Shown: one piece after another, positions 1 through 11,681 of the stretch | How the letters are laid out: each line of letters opens with the position of its first letter | Numbering within the stretch: position 1 is the stretch's first letter | Assembly: GCA_011503125.2 (NCBI GenBank) | Contig: WWBZ02000022.1 | Location: forward strand, 1,612,001 to 1,676,000 | DNA from: Botryosphaeria dothidea | Taxonomy: Eukaryota > Ascomycota > Dothideomycetes > Botryosphaeriales > Botryosphaeriaceae | DNA length: 64,000 bases | Direction of reading: 5' to 3' | Notes under the pieces: generated by a model | What the model was told of the DNA's origin: nothing | Database searches by the model: none | Seen by the model: only the letters and a program-made list of their open reading frames with translations | Translations under genes and position numbers: made by a program

Positions 1-377
1 GAGTCACTGCTTTCTTCAAGTCCCAAGACCCACGACCTCAAACAAGCTGGGTAGCGCCAGAAGCGCACGAAGACGAGTTCCGCAGCAATGTCCAGCTGGA
101 GCGATTGCAGTTTTCGCCTGCCCCCGAAATGGATTCTGCACATACGGTTCCTGTACACGTAAATTCGCTGATTGGGGCTGAGCCACGCGGGGCCAACGTC
201 ACACGGCATCCGCGGGCCCGCGCGGAATGGCCCGGCATCTGACGGCGACCTCATAGGAAGCCGTCAGCAGCGCGGGTTACGCTGATCTGATTTATATTCC
301 CAGTCCGGAGGAAGCAGAGAACTATCATCTCAGAAAGAAAGAAAAATCCCCACGGCTTCTCTCTCGGCGGCAAAAAC
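1..377. other. Upstream intergenic region
   Basis: I see no convincing coding sequence here. The stretch before position 378 is the presumed promoter and 5' leader of the SYLF-domain gene. Reading frames on the minus strand are short and resemble no family I know. Confidence 0.5.
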
Positions 378-1382
378 ATGTGGCAGCGCACCAAGCAAAA
401 GAGCAAGGCCGGCTTCGACAAGGCCTGGGCGTGGGCCGACAAGCTCGGCGACCCGGTCAACAGGCTCTCCAACAAGCTGGGCTCCGAAGCCTTCTGGCCC
501 ATGTCCATCGACAAGGAGAGCGACAAAGCGGCCCGCATCCTCCGGAGTTTCTGCAGTGAGTTCGGCGGCTCCTCCGCCGGATGCCCTTAGCAAGACTGAC
601 GGCCATGTGCAGAAGACGGATTGCAAGACTCCTCCGACCAGCCGGCAGCCAAACCCGCCGCCAACGTCCCCAAAGGCAAGCAGCGCGTCCTCAAGAAGAT
701 CCCGCCCGACGTCATCCGCAACGCCAAGGGGCTCGCCATCTTCACCACCATGCGCACGGGGCTGTACGTGTCGGGCGCCAGCGGCAGCGGCGTGCTGCTC
801 GCGCGCCAGCCCGACGGCGCCTGGTCGCCGCCGTCGGGCATCCTGCTGCACACGGCCGGCGTCGGCTTCCTCGTCGGCGTCGACGTCTACGACTGCGTCG
901 TCGTCATCAACACGCAGGCCGCGCTCGACGCGTTCGCGCGCGTGCGCTGCACCGTCGGCGCCGAGGTCGCCGCCGCCGCGGGGCCCGTCGGCGTCGGCGG
1001 GCTCGTCGAGAGCGAGGTGCACCGCCGGCGCGCGCCGGTTTTTACCTACATCAAGAGCCGGGGTTTCTATGCGGGCGTGCAGCTGGACGGGACGATCGTG
1101 GTCGAGCGGACGGACGAGAACGAGCGGTTCTACGGCGAGCGGATCGGGGTCGCGGAGATTCTGGCGGGGGGGGCGAAGAGTCCGCCCGTGCAGGCGGTGC
1201 GGCCGCTGTGGGATGCGGTGAGGGCGGCCGAGGGGCGCCAGGACTTCGCGCCGGAGCCGCCTGCGTATGCGCCGGAGCCGATGATGGCGCAGTACAAGAT
1301 GGATGGGGCGTCGACGTCGACGTCGACGACGGCGCCGGCGGCGGTGGAGCTGGATGGCGCGGAGAAGAAGGCGGCGGTGTGA
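378..1382 (+). CDS. SYLF (Ysc84/SH3YL1, DUF500) domain protein
   Basis: Two exons are read, 378-555 and 613-1382, with a 57-nt intron (GTGAGT donor, CTGAC branch, CAG acceptor). The join keeps frame and gives about 315 residues. The first exon encodes a Trp/Lys-rich start (MWQRTKQKSK). The second holds the SYLF core: IPPDVIRNAKGLAIF, then a Gly-rich segment near VSGASGSGVLLAR, then GVGFLVGVDVYDCVVVIN and a SRGFYAGVQLDGTIV motif. SYLF domains of the yeast Ysc84 family bind phosphoinositides and act at actin patches in endocytosis. No SH3 domain follows, unlike yeast Ysc84, and the tail is low-complexity (Ser/Thr/Ala). Family assignment is firm; the cellular role is inferred. The second exon is very GC-rich at third codon positions. 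Confidence 0.88.
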
Positions 1383-1474
1383 TGGTGGGGGCTGGTGAGA
1401 GTCACTTCAGGTTCTATTCTCATGTCAATATTTGCAAAGGTTGATGAATTACTACTAAGCTAATTTTTACACTA

Positions 1475-3511
1475 TTAAAACAGAAGAGGGTTCAAGAATG
1501 AACAGTGCTTTTGCTCCGGGAGCGTCGTAACCGAAGACTCCGGATACTGGACAGAGGCTACCTGCGGGCTTGAGATATTGAACTCCGGCCAAGTCCAGTC
1601 GGAGAAGAAATCGATGGTGCTGTTGTATCCCCGGGCTTCTAGGTAGTTCTTGTTGACGTTCGGGTTGCCCGTTCGGGCAAAAGAACCCCACATATCCTGC
1701 GCGGCATTCGTGAAGTAGATGTCTTCCGCCACGCGAACAGGCTGATCGAAGAGGTAGTAGGTGCCGAAGATCTCGTAAAGATCGCCGGAGTGGCAGCGGT
1801 AGTACGGGGTGTCAGGCTCGCCGACGGGGAAAGTGCACAGGTCGTACCAGTTGTAGTAGGACATGGCGTAAGCACGCTCGAGAATGTACACATGCATGGA
1901 CCCGAATGCATTCGTGGCCGCGCCGACGGACGCAAACTGGCTCCCGTAGCAAGTCAAGATCAAGTCTGAGACGACGTCGACGCTGGCATTGTACACGTCT
2001 GCGTATACGGTGCTTCCGTTGCTGACCGTCTCGTTGCCGATGAGCCAGAGGCCGGAGTTCAGTATGGAATCTTTAATGGACCCTGGACCTGATGAGCCGG
2101 CAACGACGGCGTCCAGCGCATCCGGAAAGCTGGTGGCATTTGGCGCTACAGCTGTCTCCATAAGCGATTGTCCCTCTTCTGGCATGAAGCCCAGCATGAA
2201 TTTGACCGGGTTGATGGCCTGACGTCCCTTGGCAACTTGCGCGATGGGTATATCCAGCGTGTAGTTACCGTCGATGACTGTGCGCCACGTGCTCAATTGG
2301 GTGGTGATGTTAAGGAGGGTGTCGGTAGGCAACTTCTGCAGACATTCAAGTCTCTCCACGCCTGTGCTGTTGCAGTACGGCTGGATGTAGGGAGTCGCCT
2401 GATCAGCAGCATCTTCCTGGGTCCCGGCCCAGCCTCGACCACCAGACATGGTGATGGCTCCATCGAAAAGGCCTTCTGCTTTTGGAGACGTAACAAGGTC
2501 TATGACAGAACCACCGCCCGCTGATTGGCCGAAGATCGTGATGTTGTTGGGATTGCCGCCAAAGCCGGAGATGTATTTCTTCACCCACTTCAGAGCCTCA
2601 ATTTTGTCCGAGGTTGCGAAGTTTCCAGGCACAGCATCATCATTCAGGCTCAAGTAGCCGAAGATGTTCAAGCGGTAGTTGGTCGTGACCACAACGACGT
2701 CCGAGCGGCTGGCCAGACTGGCTCCATCGAAGGTTGAATCTACGGCGGTTCCGGTAACTTGTCCACCACCGTGCAACCAGAACATGACGGGCTTGAGCGG
2801 AGTGCTGGCATTAACATCGGCGTCTGGGATCTCGGGGGTATAGACGTTGAGGTAGAGACAATCCTCGCTGTTGCCCCATGGGTTGAGGCCATGTTCATTT
2901 CCATCAAACCAGCCATTCTGGATACAGGCCGCGCTGTACTTGGTAGCGTTCACGTAAGATCCAGTCCAAGGTTCGGCGACCTTGAATCTCAGGCTATCAA
3001 CGGGTGGCTGTGCGAAAGGAATTCCCAGAAACCGGAACGCCATGTGGTCTCGTAAGCCGGTGAAAGTAGTGCTATTGGCTGAGGTGTTGACGCGCGGATA
3101 GACCGAGTAGTCTGTGTCTACTTTACTAACGAGCGGGGCGCCGTTGGTGCAGAGAAAACGATGAGGTACTGCCGCATCTCCAGCGCTAGCAGACTCGCCG
3201 GTTAGCGAGACCAGAGGTGTGTCCTCGCAGGAGGTCCAGAGCAGGTCGTCATCGGCGACGTTTCCGAGGTAGGCCTGGTAGTTTAACTGGTCCTGGAATT
3301 CCGATACTTGATCGCAGTCGAGCAAAGTTTCGCCGTAAGATGCGCATGCTTCGTCGGCCTCGTCGTATGAAGCATAATCGTGGGCGAGGAGGGCACTTGG
3401 TTTTTCTGCATGACTCGTCCAATTGCCGTCATTCTGGAAAAGCACGGCGACGCCGCTGGAAGCTGCGAGCGCGCAAGGGACGGAGGCGGCCACAATCAGC
3501 GCAGGAAACAT
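1475..3511 (-). CDS. Secreted type-B carboxylesterase/lipase
   Basis: A single uninterrupted frame of 678 residues starts at an ATG followed by a typical signal peptide (MFPALIVAASVPCALAAS). An N-terminal extension of about 120 residues with several cysteines precedes the alpha/beta-hydrolase domain, as in many fungal members. Family motifs are present: EDCLYLNVYTP near 216-226, the oxyanion HGGG near 247-250, and the nucleophile elbow FGQSAGG with Ser about 330. The acid residue is probably Glu about 445-446 in PEEGQ, and the catalytic His about 574 in CHSGDLYEIFG. Many N-glycosylation sequons fit secretion. The triad looks complete, so it is likely an active esterase; substrate cannot be read from sequence. 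It is convergent with the SYLF gene, with under 100 bp between the stop codons. Confidence 0.9.
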   Translation of the reverse strand: MFPALIVAASVPCALAASSGVAVLFQNDGNWTSHAEKPSALLAHDYASYDEADEACASYGETLLDCDQVSEFQDQLNYQAYLGNVADDDLLWTSCEDTPLVSLTGESASAGDAAVPHRFLCTNGAPLVSKVDTDYSVYPRVNTSANSTTFTGLRDHMAFRFLGIPFAQPPVDSLRFKVAEPWTGSYVNATKYSAACIQNGWFDGNEHGLNPWGNSEDCLYLNVYTPEIPDADVNASTPLKPVMFWLHGGGQVTGTAVDSTFDGASLASRSDVVVVTTNYRLNIFGYLSLNDDAVPGNFATSDKIEALKWVKKYISGFGGNPNNITIFGQSAGGGSVIDLVTSPKAEGLFDGAITMSGGRGWAGTQEDAADQATPYIQPYCNSTGVERLECLQKLPTDTLLNITTQLSTWRTVIDGNYTLDIPIAQVAKGRQAINPVKFMLGFMPEEGQSLMETAVAPNATSFPDALDAVVAGSSGPGSIKDSILNSGLWLIGNETVSNGSTVYADVYNASVDVVSDLILTCYGSQFASVGAATNAFGSMHVYILERAYAMSYYNWYDLCTFPVGEPDTPYYRCHSGDLYEIFGTYYLFDQPVRVAEDIYFTNAAQDMWGSFARTGNPNVNKNYLEARGYNSTIDFFSDWTWPEFNISSPQVASVQYPESSVTTLPEQKHCSFLNPLLF

Positions 3512-4050
3512 CTTCGACGGGAATTGGCCATCGAGCGGCTTTCAGGCCCGCCCCAAACCTCGGGCATCCTGGTCAATTATGTACATACCTACAAGACTCG
3601 GCGGTGTGGTACATAGTAAGCGGCTAAACCGGCACCCTGACCGAGCGCCATGCAGTTGCAGATCTACCCCAGATGTGGCCATCCGGCGTCCCCCGCCCCC
3701 CGCACCGTCGGCAGTTACAACCTAATTCTGGATGGCGCGGCTCGAAACCAAGGACACAACACGAGAGGTGGTTCGTCATTGCTCCGGCCTCGTCCAAACA
3801 TCGGGGAGTTCACGCTCCGTGTGCCACCCACGTCTTCTGACCCAGGAAAAGGATGCCAACAACATGGAGCAATGCGCATGAGGAGCTAAAGGAATGATCT
3901 AGATGAAAATCGACATGACCCGAATACCTGAACCACGAGCATGAAACGCATTCTCCTGCAACTCCTCGCCAGCTCTGCCGTTCTACAGCACGTATCGGCT
4001 GTGAAAGATGTGTTAGCATGAAAATCACCAGTCAAGGGCAGTATGGACAC
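3512..4050. other. Intergenic region between two minus-strand genes
   Basis: This holds the carboxylesterase promoter and the 3' end of the MFS gene. I see no gene. Confidence 0.5.
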
Positions 4051-5723
4051 TTACAACGCCAAATTCTCCCTGTCTGTCAAATCCAGTTGGCGGGCGTCCA
4101 CGACTTCCTCTTTTCTATCACCTTCCTCGTCCAGGCGCTCCACTACACCAACCTCATGAACCAATCCCCTCTTATCCAGTTCATCCCTTCTCTTGTTTTC
4201 CGTCTTCAGGTACCATCTCAAGTAGAGAACTAGGAACAAGGGGAATACGCAGGCGACCCACAGAATGACGTGCCACGTAACAAGGTACCGGGGCTTGTAG
4301 TGAGGTTGGAAGAGCTGCGGGCTGAGAATGTTGCCGAGGCCATATCCGACGTGGTACATTGCTATCACCGTCGTCTTCTTTGTGTGTCCTGCTGAGCAGT
4401 TGGCGGCCCAGACCATAACCACACTGTACGGAATGCCACCAGTAGCTCTGATCCAAATGGCAGCGAGTAGACCCCACCTGTTCGACCACGGAAGGGCCAA
4501 CAAGAGAATACAAGATATAATTGGTGGAATGTACGCAGCAGCGGAGAGCCAGGCACGGCAGTTCCTCGTCTTTGCAAGGATGAGCGCGGCCGACGCAAGC
4601 GAGACGAAGGCGGTTACGCCGTTGATGCATCCGAGCAGGGTCGTCTGCAGGGTGGTGAATCCGAACGACTTGATGATGAGCGAGTACTGGTTGGTCAGCC
4701 CGTTGGCCATCTCCTGGCTCCATGCGTGCAGGAAGAAGAGCCAGGTCTTCTGGTCGGTGAGCGCTTCGATGAACTGGTACTGCTTGAAGCGCTTCTGCTC
4801 GATGCCCGAATGGTTATCCTTGATGCGCAGGATGGATTGCGCGCGTTCCTGTGGTGTCAGAAAGTGCGCCGTGACTGGGCTGTCGGGGAAGAAGATCCAA
4901 ACGAGGCCGCCGTAGATGACCGTCAGGCCGCCCGTGATAACCATAAACCATTTCCAGGGGTTGAAGTCTCCGGTATTGATCCAGAGAACGCCATAGGATA
5001 GAAGACCAGATGTTATCGGGCTGGAGTTGCCGATTGCCCACATGCACGGCATGAGGACCGCCTGCTCATCGTACGTGAAGAACATGGAGAGGATCAGCAG
5101 GAAGGCCGGCACGATGCTGGCCTCTGCGACACCCAAGAAGAATCGGACGACAAACAGGCTTGCGAAGTCTTTGCATGGGATGTGGAGAAGCAGGATGACG
5201 CCCCTGAAGTCATAGTCAGTAGTTAGCTAGTGAGAGGGTCAGGACTGGATTACCAAACAACAAGATTTATGGACAAGTATTTAGCAACCGGGAACCTTTG
5301 CAAAGCCCAGTTCTGTGGCCATTCTGCAAGCAAATAACCTAAATAGAATATCGAGGATAACCAGTTGTATTGGTTGGAGTTCAAGTTAGCGTCTTCCATG
5401 ATCCCGAGAATGGCAGAGCTTCCCAGCTATTGTCCCGTCAGCATATCTTATCCGGAATCAAATGGTCCTTTCTACTATTTTTTACACACCGTCTGTTTAT
5501 CCACGTACATCAAGTGGTAGCCGATGCATAGGAAAGACAAGATCCATGCGACACACTTGTTCCTGATCTTCTTCGCTTCTTCGGGTGTGGGCTCATCCAC
5601 CTTGACCTTGGAGAAGAGCTTGTAACTTTCATCCGCATAACGCTCGGAAAGTTTCGCTGTCTCTGCAGCAGCCACATTGCTGGTGTCCACGGGGTCTGTG
5701 GTGAGATTCGGAGCTTTCGACAT
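4051..5723 (-). CDS. MFS transporter, allantoate/anion:cation symporter type (Dal5-like)
   Basis: Three exons on the minus strand are read, 5723-5490, 5426-5254 and 5203-4051. They join in frame to about 519 residues. The first exon ends in the family hallmark YVDKQT, the second starts LGSSAILGI, and the third carries GVAEASIVPAFLL (TM4 region) and FFPDSPVTAHFLTPQER in the central loop. About twelve hydrophobic segments are visible. This pattern is that of the anion:cation symporter branch (Dal5, Tna1, Liz1-like), which imports allantoate, nicotinate, pantothenate or similar acids across the plasma membrane. An alternative in-frame ATG seven codons upstream (5744) would add a short N-terminus; I chose 5723 as the more usual start. 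Substrate is unknown. The C-terminal tail is charged and cytoplasmic. Confidence 0.88.
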
Positions 5724-5744
5724 GGTGGCGCCTGGAAGGAACAC

Positions 5745-7461
5745 GGCGTCCTTGCTCTCGAGTCAATAAAAGCAGTGGGCGTGATGTTAAATACTTTCGC
5801 ATTAAATCCGTGGTGAAAACATTGTTTTAATCCGAAAGCCCAAGGCTTATTTGCGGGGCTATTGTATATGCAAATAGCGGAGTGCGGATGGTGCAATGAA
5901 ACGCCACAGTGCGGCACTGGATTTCATACGCCGCGTTCGAGCCAAGATAAGGAAGACGGCAGGGCTTGGGCTTGGTTTGCGATAAGCAACGGCTACTTCC
6001 AGGGCTGCCTCTTAGACCTGCACAAGCATTGCATGGCAGACATTGCACCGGGGCTTCGCGTAGGACGAACACCAAGACCTTGGAGACAGACTCAGCACTG
6101 ATATACTACTGTCGCTGAATATCTACTAGCAACCATAGTAGCATAATACTGGTCTTCTCCCATGCAATAATAGCAGGGGAATCGTCTTACACAACCCCCC
6201 ACTTTCTTGAGTTCGACATGGAGCTCATCGCGTGCTTCGACGCGGAGATAGCACCATCGCTACTTGCCAAATTCCAGCGAATGACAGGATCGATGCTTGA
6301 CAGACGTTTCAGCATTTCTAACCTAACCAAGCTTGAAAAACGTCTTAACACGTCGTTTCTCAAGCTCCTAACTGCCAAGCATTTGCCCTTCACTCACCCA
6401 GGAAGTGCCTGCGAGTGGATCTATTATTGATGAATCCTATCATCTGAAGAAGTTTCATCAAACACACGAGGCCACTTTTTGTTTTTCCTGCCGAGGCTTC
6501 GCGTTTAGAACCTCTCGGTGGCTTCATTCACAACGCTGGACAAACTCTTATAGCGTTTCCGCAGGGCGGTTCCGGCGTGCGAGGGTTCTGATTGGTTGCA
6601 TCACACTCTGCGCTACTTGAGTGCTCACTTCCATCGTAGGGTGAAAAAGGAGGCTAATAACATGAAAGAAGAGCAGAAGCTAATCATAATAGTATTGAGG
6701 CATCCAGCTCAGCTTCTACCATCTCGTACAGGCTCAAGTCCAAGAATTTTGGAACAAACGTTTACCATGAGGATGTGACGTCACAAACTTTTCCAGACAC
6801 TTTGATCCTTCAACTACCAACGCCTATCTAAGCCCATTTCTGGAATTCTTTCGCAAAAACCTGCTGAGCACTCTGCGTGGTCTTGAAAGTCAGTCCCCGA
6901 AAAATTGCTGTAACGAATGTCTCAATTGTCGGAAAGTATCAGCAGAGCAAACGGCGTCTGGCTGGTACTACCAATACGCTAGAGGGCAGCTGCATGACGG
7001 AACCCCTTCTAGTGCAAATGCCTATCTCCGTGTATTGTAGATCTCACCGTTGTCTTTCTGTTGTGCAACTTACTGACCGCCATCTGCGAGCTGCGGAAAG
7101 ACACCGCTATCTCAAACTTTTAGCATGATCGCTATCCGAGACCATTCACACAAAGATTAGCAACGCCTTGTCTTATTACTTCCCTCCACCTACGCACACT
7201 AGGAGGCGGCCGTGGGAAATGATTGGAACCGCAGAGAATGTGATTCGCACCAACAGTGGCACAGAAACGCAGGGACACGGGAGATCACCAGCAAACGCGG
7301 CCTCTGGAAATTTCCGCATTTAGCAGGAAGCAAACGGAGATTACCAGTTCACACTTGTGGTATCCAGCGTACCCGCGCGCCCACGCGCCCACGCGTCCCG
7401 AGATACTGAAACAGAAGCCACAAGAACCATGCCGTCAGAGTGATCTCAAAAGCTAGTACGG
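5745..7461. other. Gene-poor spacer
   Basis: About 1.7 kb with only short scattered reading frames and no recognisable domain, tRNA or repeat. Its ends serve as promoters for the MFS gene (left) and the broken lectin gene (right). Confidence 0.45.
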
Positions 7462-7470
7462 CATATAAGG
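7462..7470 (+). promoter_or_regulatory. TATA-like element upstream of the broken lectin gene
   Basis: CATATAAGG lies about 62 nt upstream of the ATG at 7532, a usual distance in fungal promoters. It suggests the promoter is still intact although the coding frame is broken. Confidence 0.4.
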
Positions 7471-9859
7471 TAGCGGTCCCTGGAGTCATATCTCCCAGCA
7501 CCCAGTCTCGGCGGTCAGACTTACGTCCACCATGGCGTATCGACTCGTCCCCTACCAAAATGGAATGCAACTTGGTGAGTTCTTCCCAGCCTGTCCGCCA
7601 TACGATGCTAACAGCAGTTCCATTCGCAGGTCAAAGGTATTTTCTAACTCCCTTGTGCTGCCCCTGGTCTCGCTAACCGTAACAAGATACCGTTATTTCA
7701 CGCAGGAGGTCACTACTGAAGGCACTCCCAAAGCTGATTACGATGGCCTCAGACCGTGCTCCACAACTCAGACTGGGTGTTGGGATAGCCCATTTGACAG
7801 CAGCGCTGAGGTCTGTGCCTCGATGTCCAGCGGTAGCACAGTCCCAACACCGACATCCTCTCGCTGGGAAGTCCCGGACAGAGCTCCAGTGGGAAGTGAG
7901 TTTGCTGATACGGTGCAACAAAATGTGGATGCACACCAAGGTATCTCGGGAGTCACGCACGTGTCTCATTTCGTGGAAAAACTCAGGTATGTGTGTCCTC
8001 GACCTATCTCATTGCGAAGCTCATGTGAAAAAGCGAAGTGACCGCAGATCTGGGGATCTCCGGCGTGGTTCCGATCATGTGTGATGGCAACATGGCTCGT
8101 GGAAATGGTCTCCCATTCGATGTTCGCCCATTCTACGATGCGTCTCTGAACTACTACCTTCGAGTCACTGTAGTTGAGGACCAGCTCAACCACATCCAAC
8201 CCTGGGCAGTCGAGCCGCTGCTATCGCCGACGACATGACGCCGGCCCACACTAGTACCGGACATGAATTCATCTCAGGTACTACTCCCAGCATTGTTCGT
8301 AAATACCTCTGTCTGATGCCTTGTAGGGTTCATTAAGGGAGGTCAGCTGAGTGCGCTCGTCAGTGTCCAGATCTTTGACAAGGCCAAGCATGCAGAAATC
8401 ATGTCAGCGTAAGTTTCCATCAAAGACCCTTAATTCATGCAGAGATGTTGGCTAAGTTGCGCATTTTTATAGTATATCCTCTGTTCTTTCCATGCATAAT
8501 GGACAATCCCCGGCGATCAACGAGGTCGGACCAGCCCTACAGACAGTTTCGGAATTTTCCAAAGTTACCGTTCAGTTGCACCAAGCTGAGGATATTCCGA
8601 CCCAGTACACAGATAAGCTGTTGACACTTCGGCTGATCCCCGAAGTTTTCCGCAAATTCTCAGACTTGGCAGTGCCAAGGACATTCGCAGCCGTGGTGAC
8701 GAGATATGAGAGCCCGAGACTCGATCTATCTTCAGAATCTTCCCCTCCAAGACATGTGAGCTATGAGAATGCAATTCTCTACGCCAACATGCTCATGGAC
8801 GCCTTTTTTGATTTCAAGAATCTTCAAAAGAGACTGTCAAGGCAGATGTCTGAGATCAAGACAGGAGTCGCCCAGTTCAATGAACCAAACTCTCTCAGTC
8901 ACTCAAATGAGTCACATCTTATCAGCGCTGGTAACCTGTTTGCCTCATCAATTTCCGGTTTGGCTAGAGCCAAGAGAGAGTGCGCGCTCCAAATGATAAG
9001 AATTATAAACGAGGCAAAGGCGATCACCAGGAACCCAGACATCGCATCAGATGTTGAACGCGACCAATCTTTCCAGGATCCAGTCGAATTCGAGGAAAAA
9101 CTTCCAAAGGTGATTCCTGTCAACCTTTCTCCTTTGCCTGTTTGCAAGAATACGGAACACCCACTCTTCCACGGGGATCAAGCCCTGCTCTTCCCCACTC
9201 AGCGCAAGCGAATTGAGGATCTCTTGGAAGAACACCGAGATATTCCAAAGCATCTACATCTTACACATCCATACGGCTCGGATCACGGGGGGCTTTTCGG
9301 CAGCATTGACTTTCTTAAACCGTACTGGGCGCTTATAAAGATCAGCGTCACCGTTGCTCGGGGGACCGTTTCCTCCATCACCCTGCGCAACACCAACGGT
9401 CTCATCACTATCTTCGGTTCTCAGACCTGCAATGAAAAATCATTCTGTCTTGACCTTGATGTCCAACAGCAGGAGAAAGTCATAAGCTGCAGCGTCGAAG
9501 TTGGACGCAGGGGGCCCAAGCCCACTCTGCCCCTTCACGTAACCGCGTTACGGCTGTCCACCAACCGCGGATCCACGCTGTTTGGACAAGCTCATGACTG
9601 GGCTTCTCCAAGCAATGGAATCTCGGTACGGGAGTCTTTGAAGTTTCACGATCTTGAGATGAAACACTACGATGCACCAATGAACAATGGTCATATCGTT
9701 GGATTCTGGGGTAGAACGCCGATAGATGCGAATGCCCGTGAAGGGCTGTATTGTGTTGGCCCAGTCTGGAGTGACCTGCATGCAACAATTCCTCGGCCTT
9801 CTTTCATCCCGGAGACGGCAGGAAAAGAACATATTATGCCCTCAAGCATTCTACCTTGT

Positions 9860-10723
9860 GGGATCTGGGACACCAAGGCAATCCACGACTCCGAATCGCC
9901 AATGAAAAGCACATCTGCAATCCTCACTTACGATAATTTGTACCCAGACGAGCCTCTTCCGGATATAATGATTGGTTTTCGAAAACGGACACCTGGAATG
10001 GAGCAAGCATACGCTTTGCAGGTTCGACTGAGTCCGTGACTACCAACAGCTTTGCAATTGGTGTTGATCAGTGGTCTGACTCGAAGTTCTACACGTAAGA
10101 TTACTATCCCCCCCCCAATAAATTCAAAAATAACAAGGTGAATGCTAACTATCTAGCAGTGGCCGCTTCTCCTGGGTGGGTATTCCACCGAGTAGACATG
10201 ACATCCAGGCAGGTACTTTTGAAACTCACGGCTCTGCTACGAGAAGGATTACTTTTGGACGGCCCTTCCAGTCAGCTCCGAATGTGCTGACTTGGATTTC
10301 CGGGCTTGATCTTCATATCAAGAGCGGCAAGGCTGCTTGCTCGGCGTCTAAAATTGACGAAGATGGCTTCACACTTACCGTTGGAAATACCCACGGCGCT
10401 GCCAGCTGGACTTCAATCACATGGATTGCCGTGGCTGCCGATTCATGCTATGCTTTGGGTGTGTACAAGAAGGATAGTCAAGCCAATGAGGACAGAGACG
10501 TCCAAAGAGGCCACTGTAGCTTTCCGGCTGGTCTTTTCAGAACGCCTCCGAAAGTTCTAGTGGCTTTCAGTGCATTCGATATCAATGGTTCAGACAAAAA
10601 CCCCCTTCTCGAGACCTCAGCCCGGAATGTCACCACAGAGGGCTTCACATGGCGGGTAAGCACCTGGTGCGGCAGTGCAACCCACTCTGCAACAGTGCAG
10701 TGGTTGGCAGTTCCAGCATCTGA
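9860..10723 (+). repeat. Lectin repeat unit 1
   Basis: The unit opens with GIWDT...HD, continues through GVDQWSDS and, after an intron, FSWVG. It then has two H-type-lectin-like halves ending in TSITWIAVAADSCYALG and VQWLAVPA. The same order recurs in the unit at 10836-11681. This copy contains the frame break near 9980-9987. Confidence 0.7.
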
Positions 10724-10835
10724 AGAGTCAGTTGGTGCTTCTTTAGCACCTTTTCAGACAACCCCGCTGGTGCTCCACATCAAAGAAGAGCCTCCTGTGA
10801 CCTGTGGAGACCCAAGCCTCATCTGCACACCAGCT

Positions 10836-11681
10836 GGCGTCTGGGATACGTATTCTGTTCACGATTGGTCTGCACCAGCACAACATACGGCAGAAACTTT
10901 GCGATATGAGAACAAATGTTCGGGGTATACTCTGCCTCAGTTTGCTCTCGGTGTGAGGAAGATTGACGCATGGTTCGGGGCTAATTTACGGTTCTCCGCC
11001 GCCACTGAATCAGTCACGCGTGATCAGTTCACAATTGGCGTTGACCAATGGGCAGAATCCATCATCTACGCGTAATTCAACGCTCCCTTCTCTGATCATA
11101 TGAACCCTTGGCTGATAATCCTTCAAGTGCCCAGTTCTCTTGGTTCGGTACGTGGCAAGAGGACGCCAACATCAACTCGGGTCAATTCGAATGCTACGGC
11201 AAAGCCCAGAGGAAAATCCTACTCGGAACACCTTTCGATGACTCCAGCTGTGTTGACATGTATTATAGGGCTTGATGCAAGCGTCCGGAATGGCAAAGTA
11301 ATCAACGTGACTGCAACCGGTGTGCGTTCGGACGGGTTCACCATCAACGTTGATTGTGCGAATGGAGCCCTCAATTGGACTTCGGTTTCCTGGGTTACCC
11401 TTGATAAGACCTGCGGATTCGCAACGGGCAAATATCAGAGTGAGTTTGGTGCCGAAGAAGCCGAAGGATATTGTCCCTTTGAGGACGGCCTTTTTCACCA
11501 GCCACCGCAAGTCTTGACCGCGATGTCTTCTCTTGATATGAATACATCAGGAGGAGATCCCTGCTGTGGGACTTATGTTACCAACGTCACAACGGCCGGC
11601 TTTGAATGGAAAATATACAGTTGGAAGAATAGTTCTATCACTCATGCAGGCTTTCAGTGGCTTGCCATTCCAGCTCGTTGA
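10836..11681 (+). repeat. Lectin repeat unit 2
   Basis: The unit opens with GVWDT...HD, continues through GVDQWAES, an intron at the same relative place as in unit 1 and then FSWFG. It ends with TSVSWVTLDKTCGFATG and FQWLAIPA. Conserved intron position and motif order show an intragenic duplication. The frame break is near 11236-11246. Confidence 0.7.

Noticed and set aside
581..1444. 287-residue plus-strand frame
   Set aside because: Alternate-frame shadow of the SYLF gene, Arg/Ala-rich.
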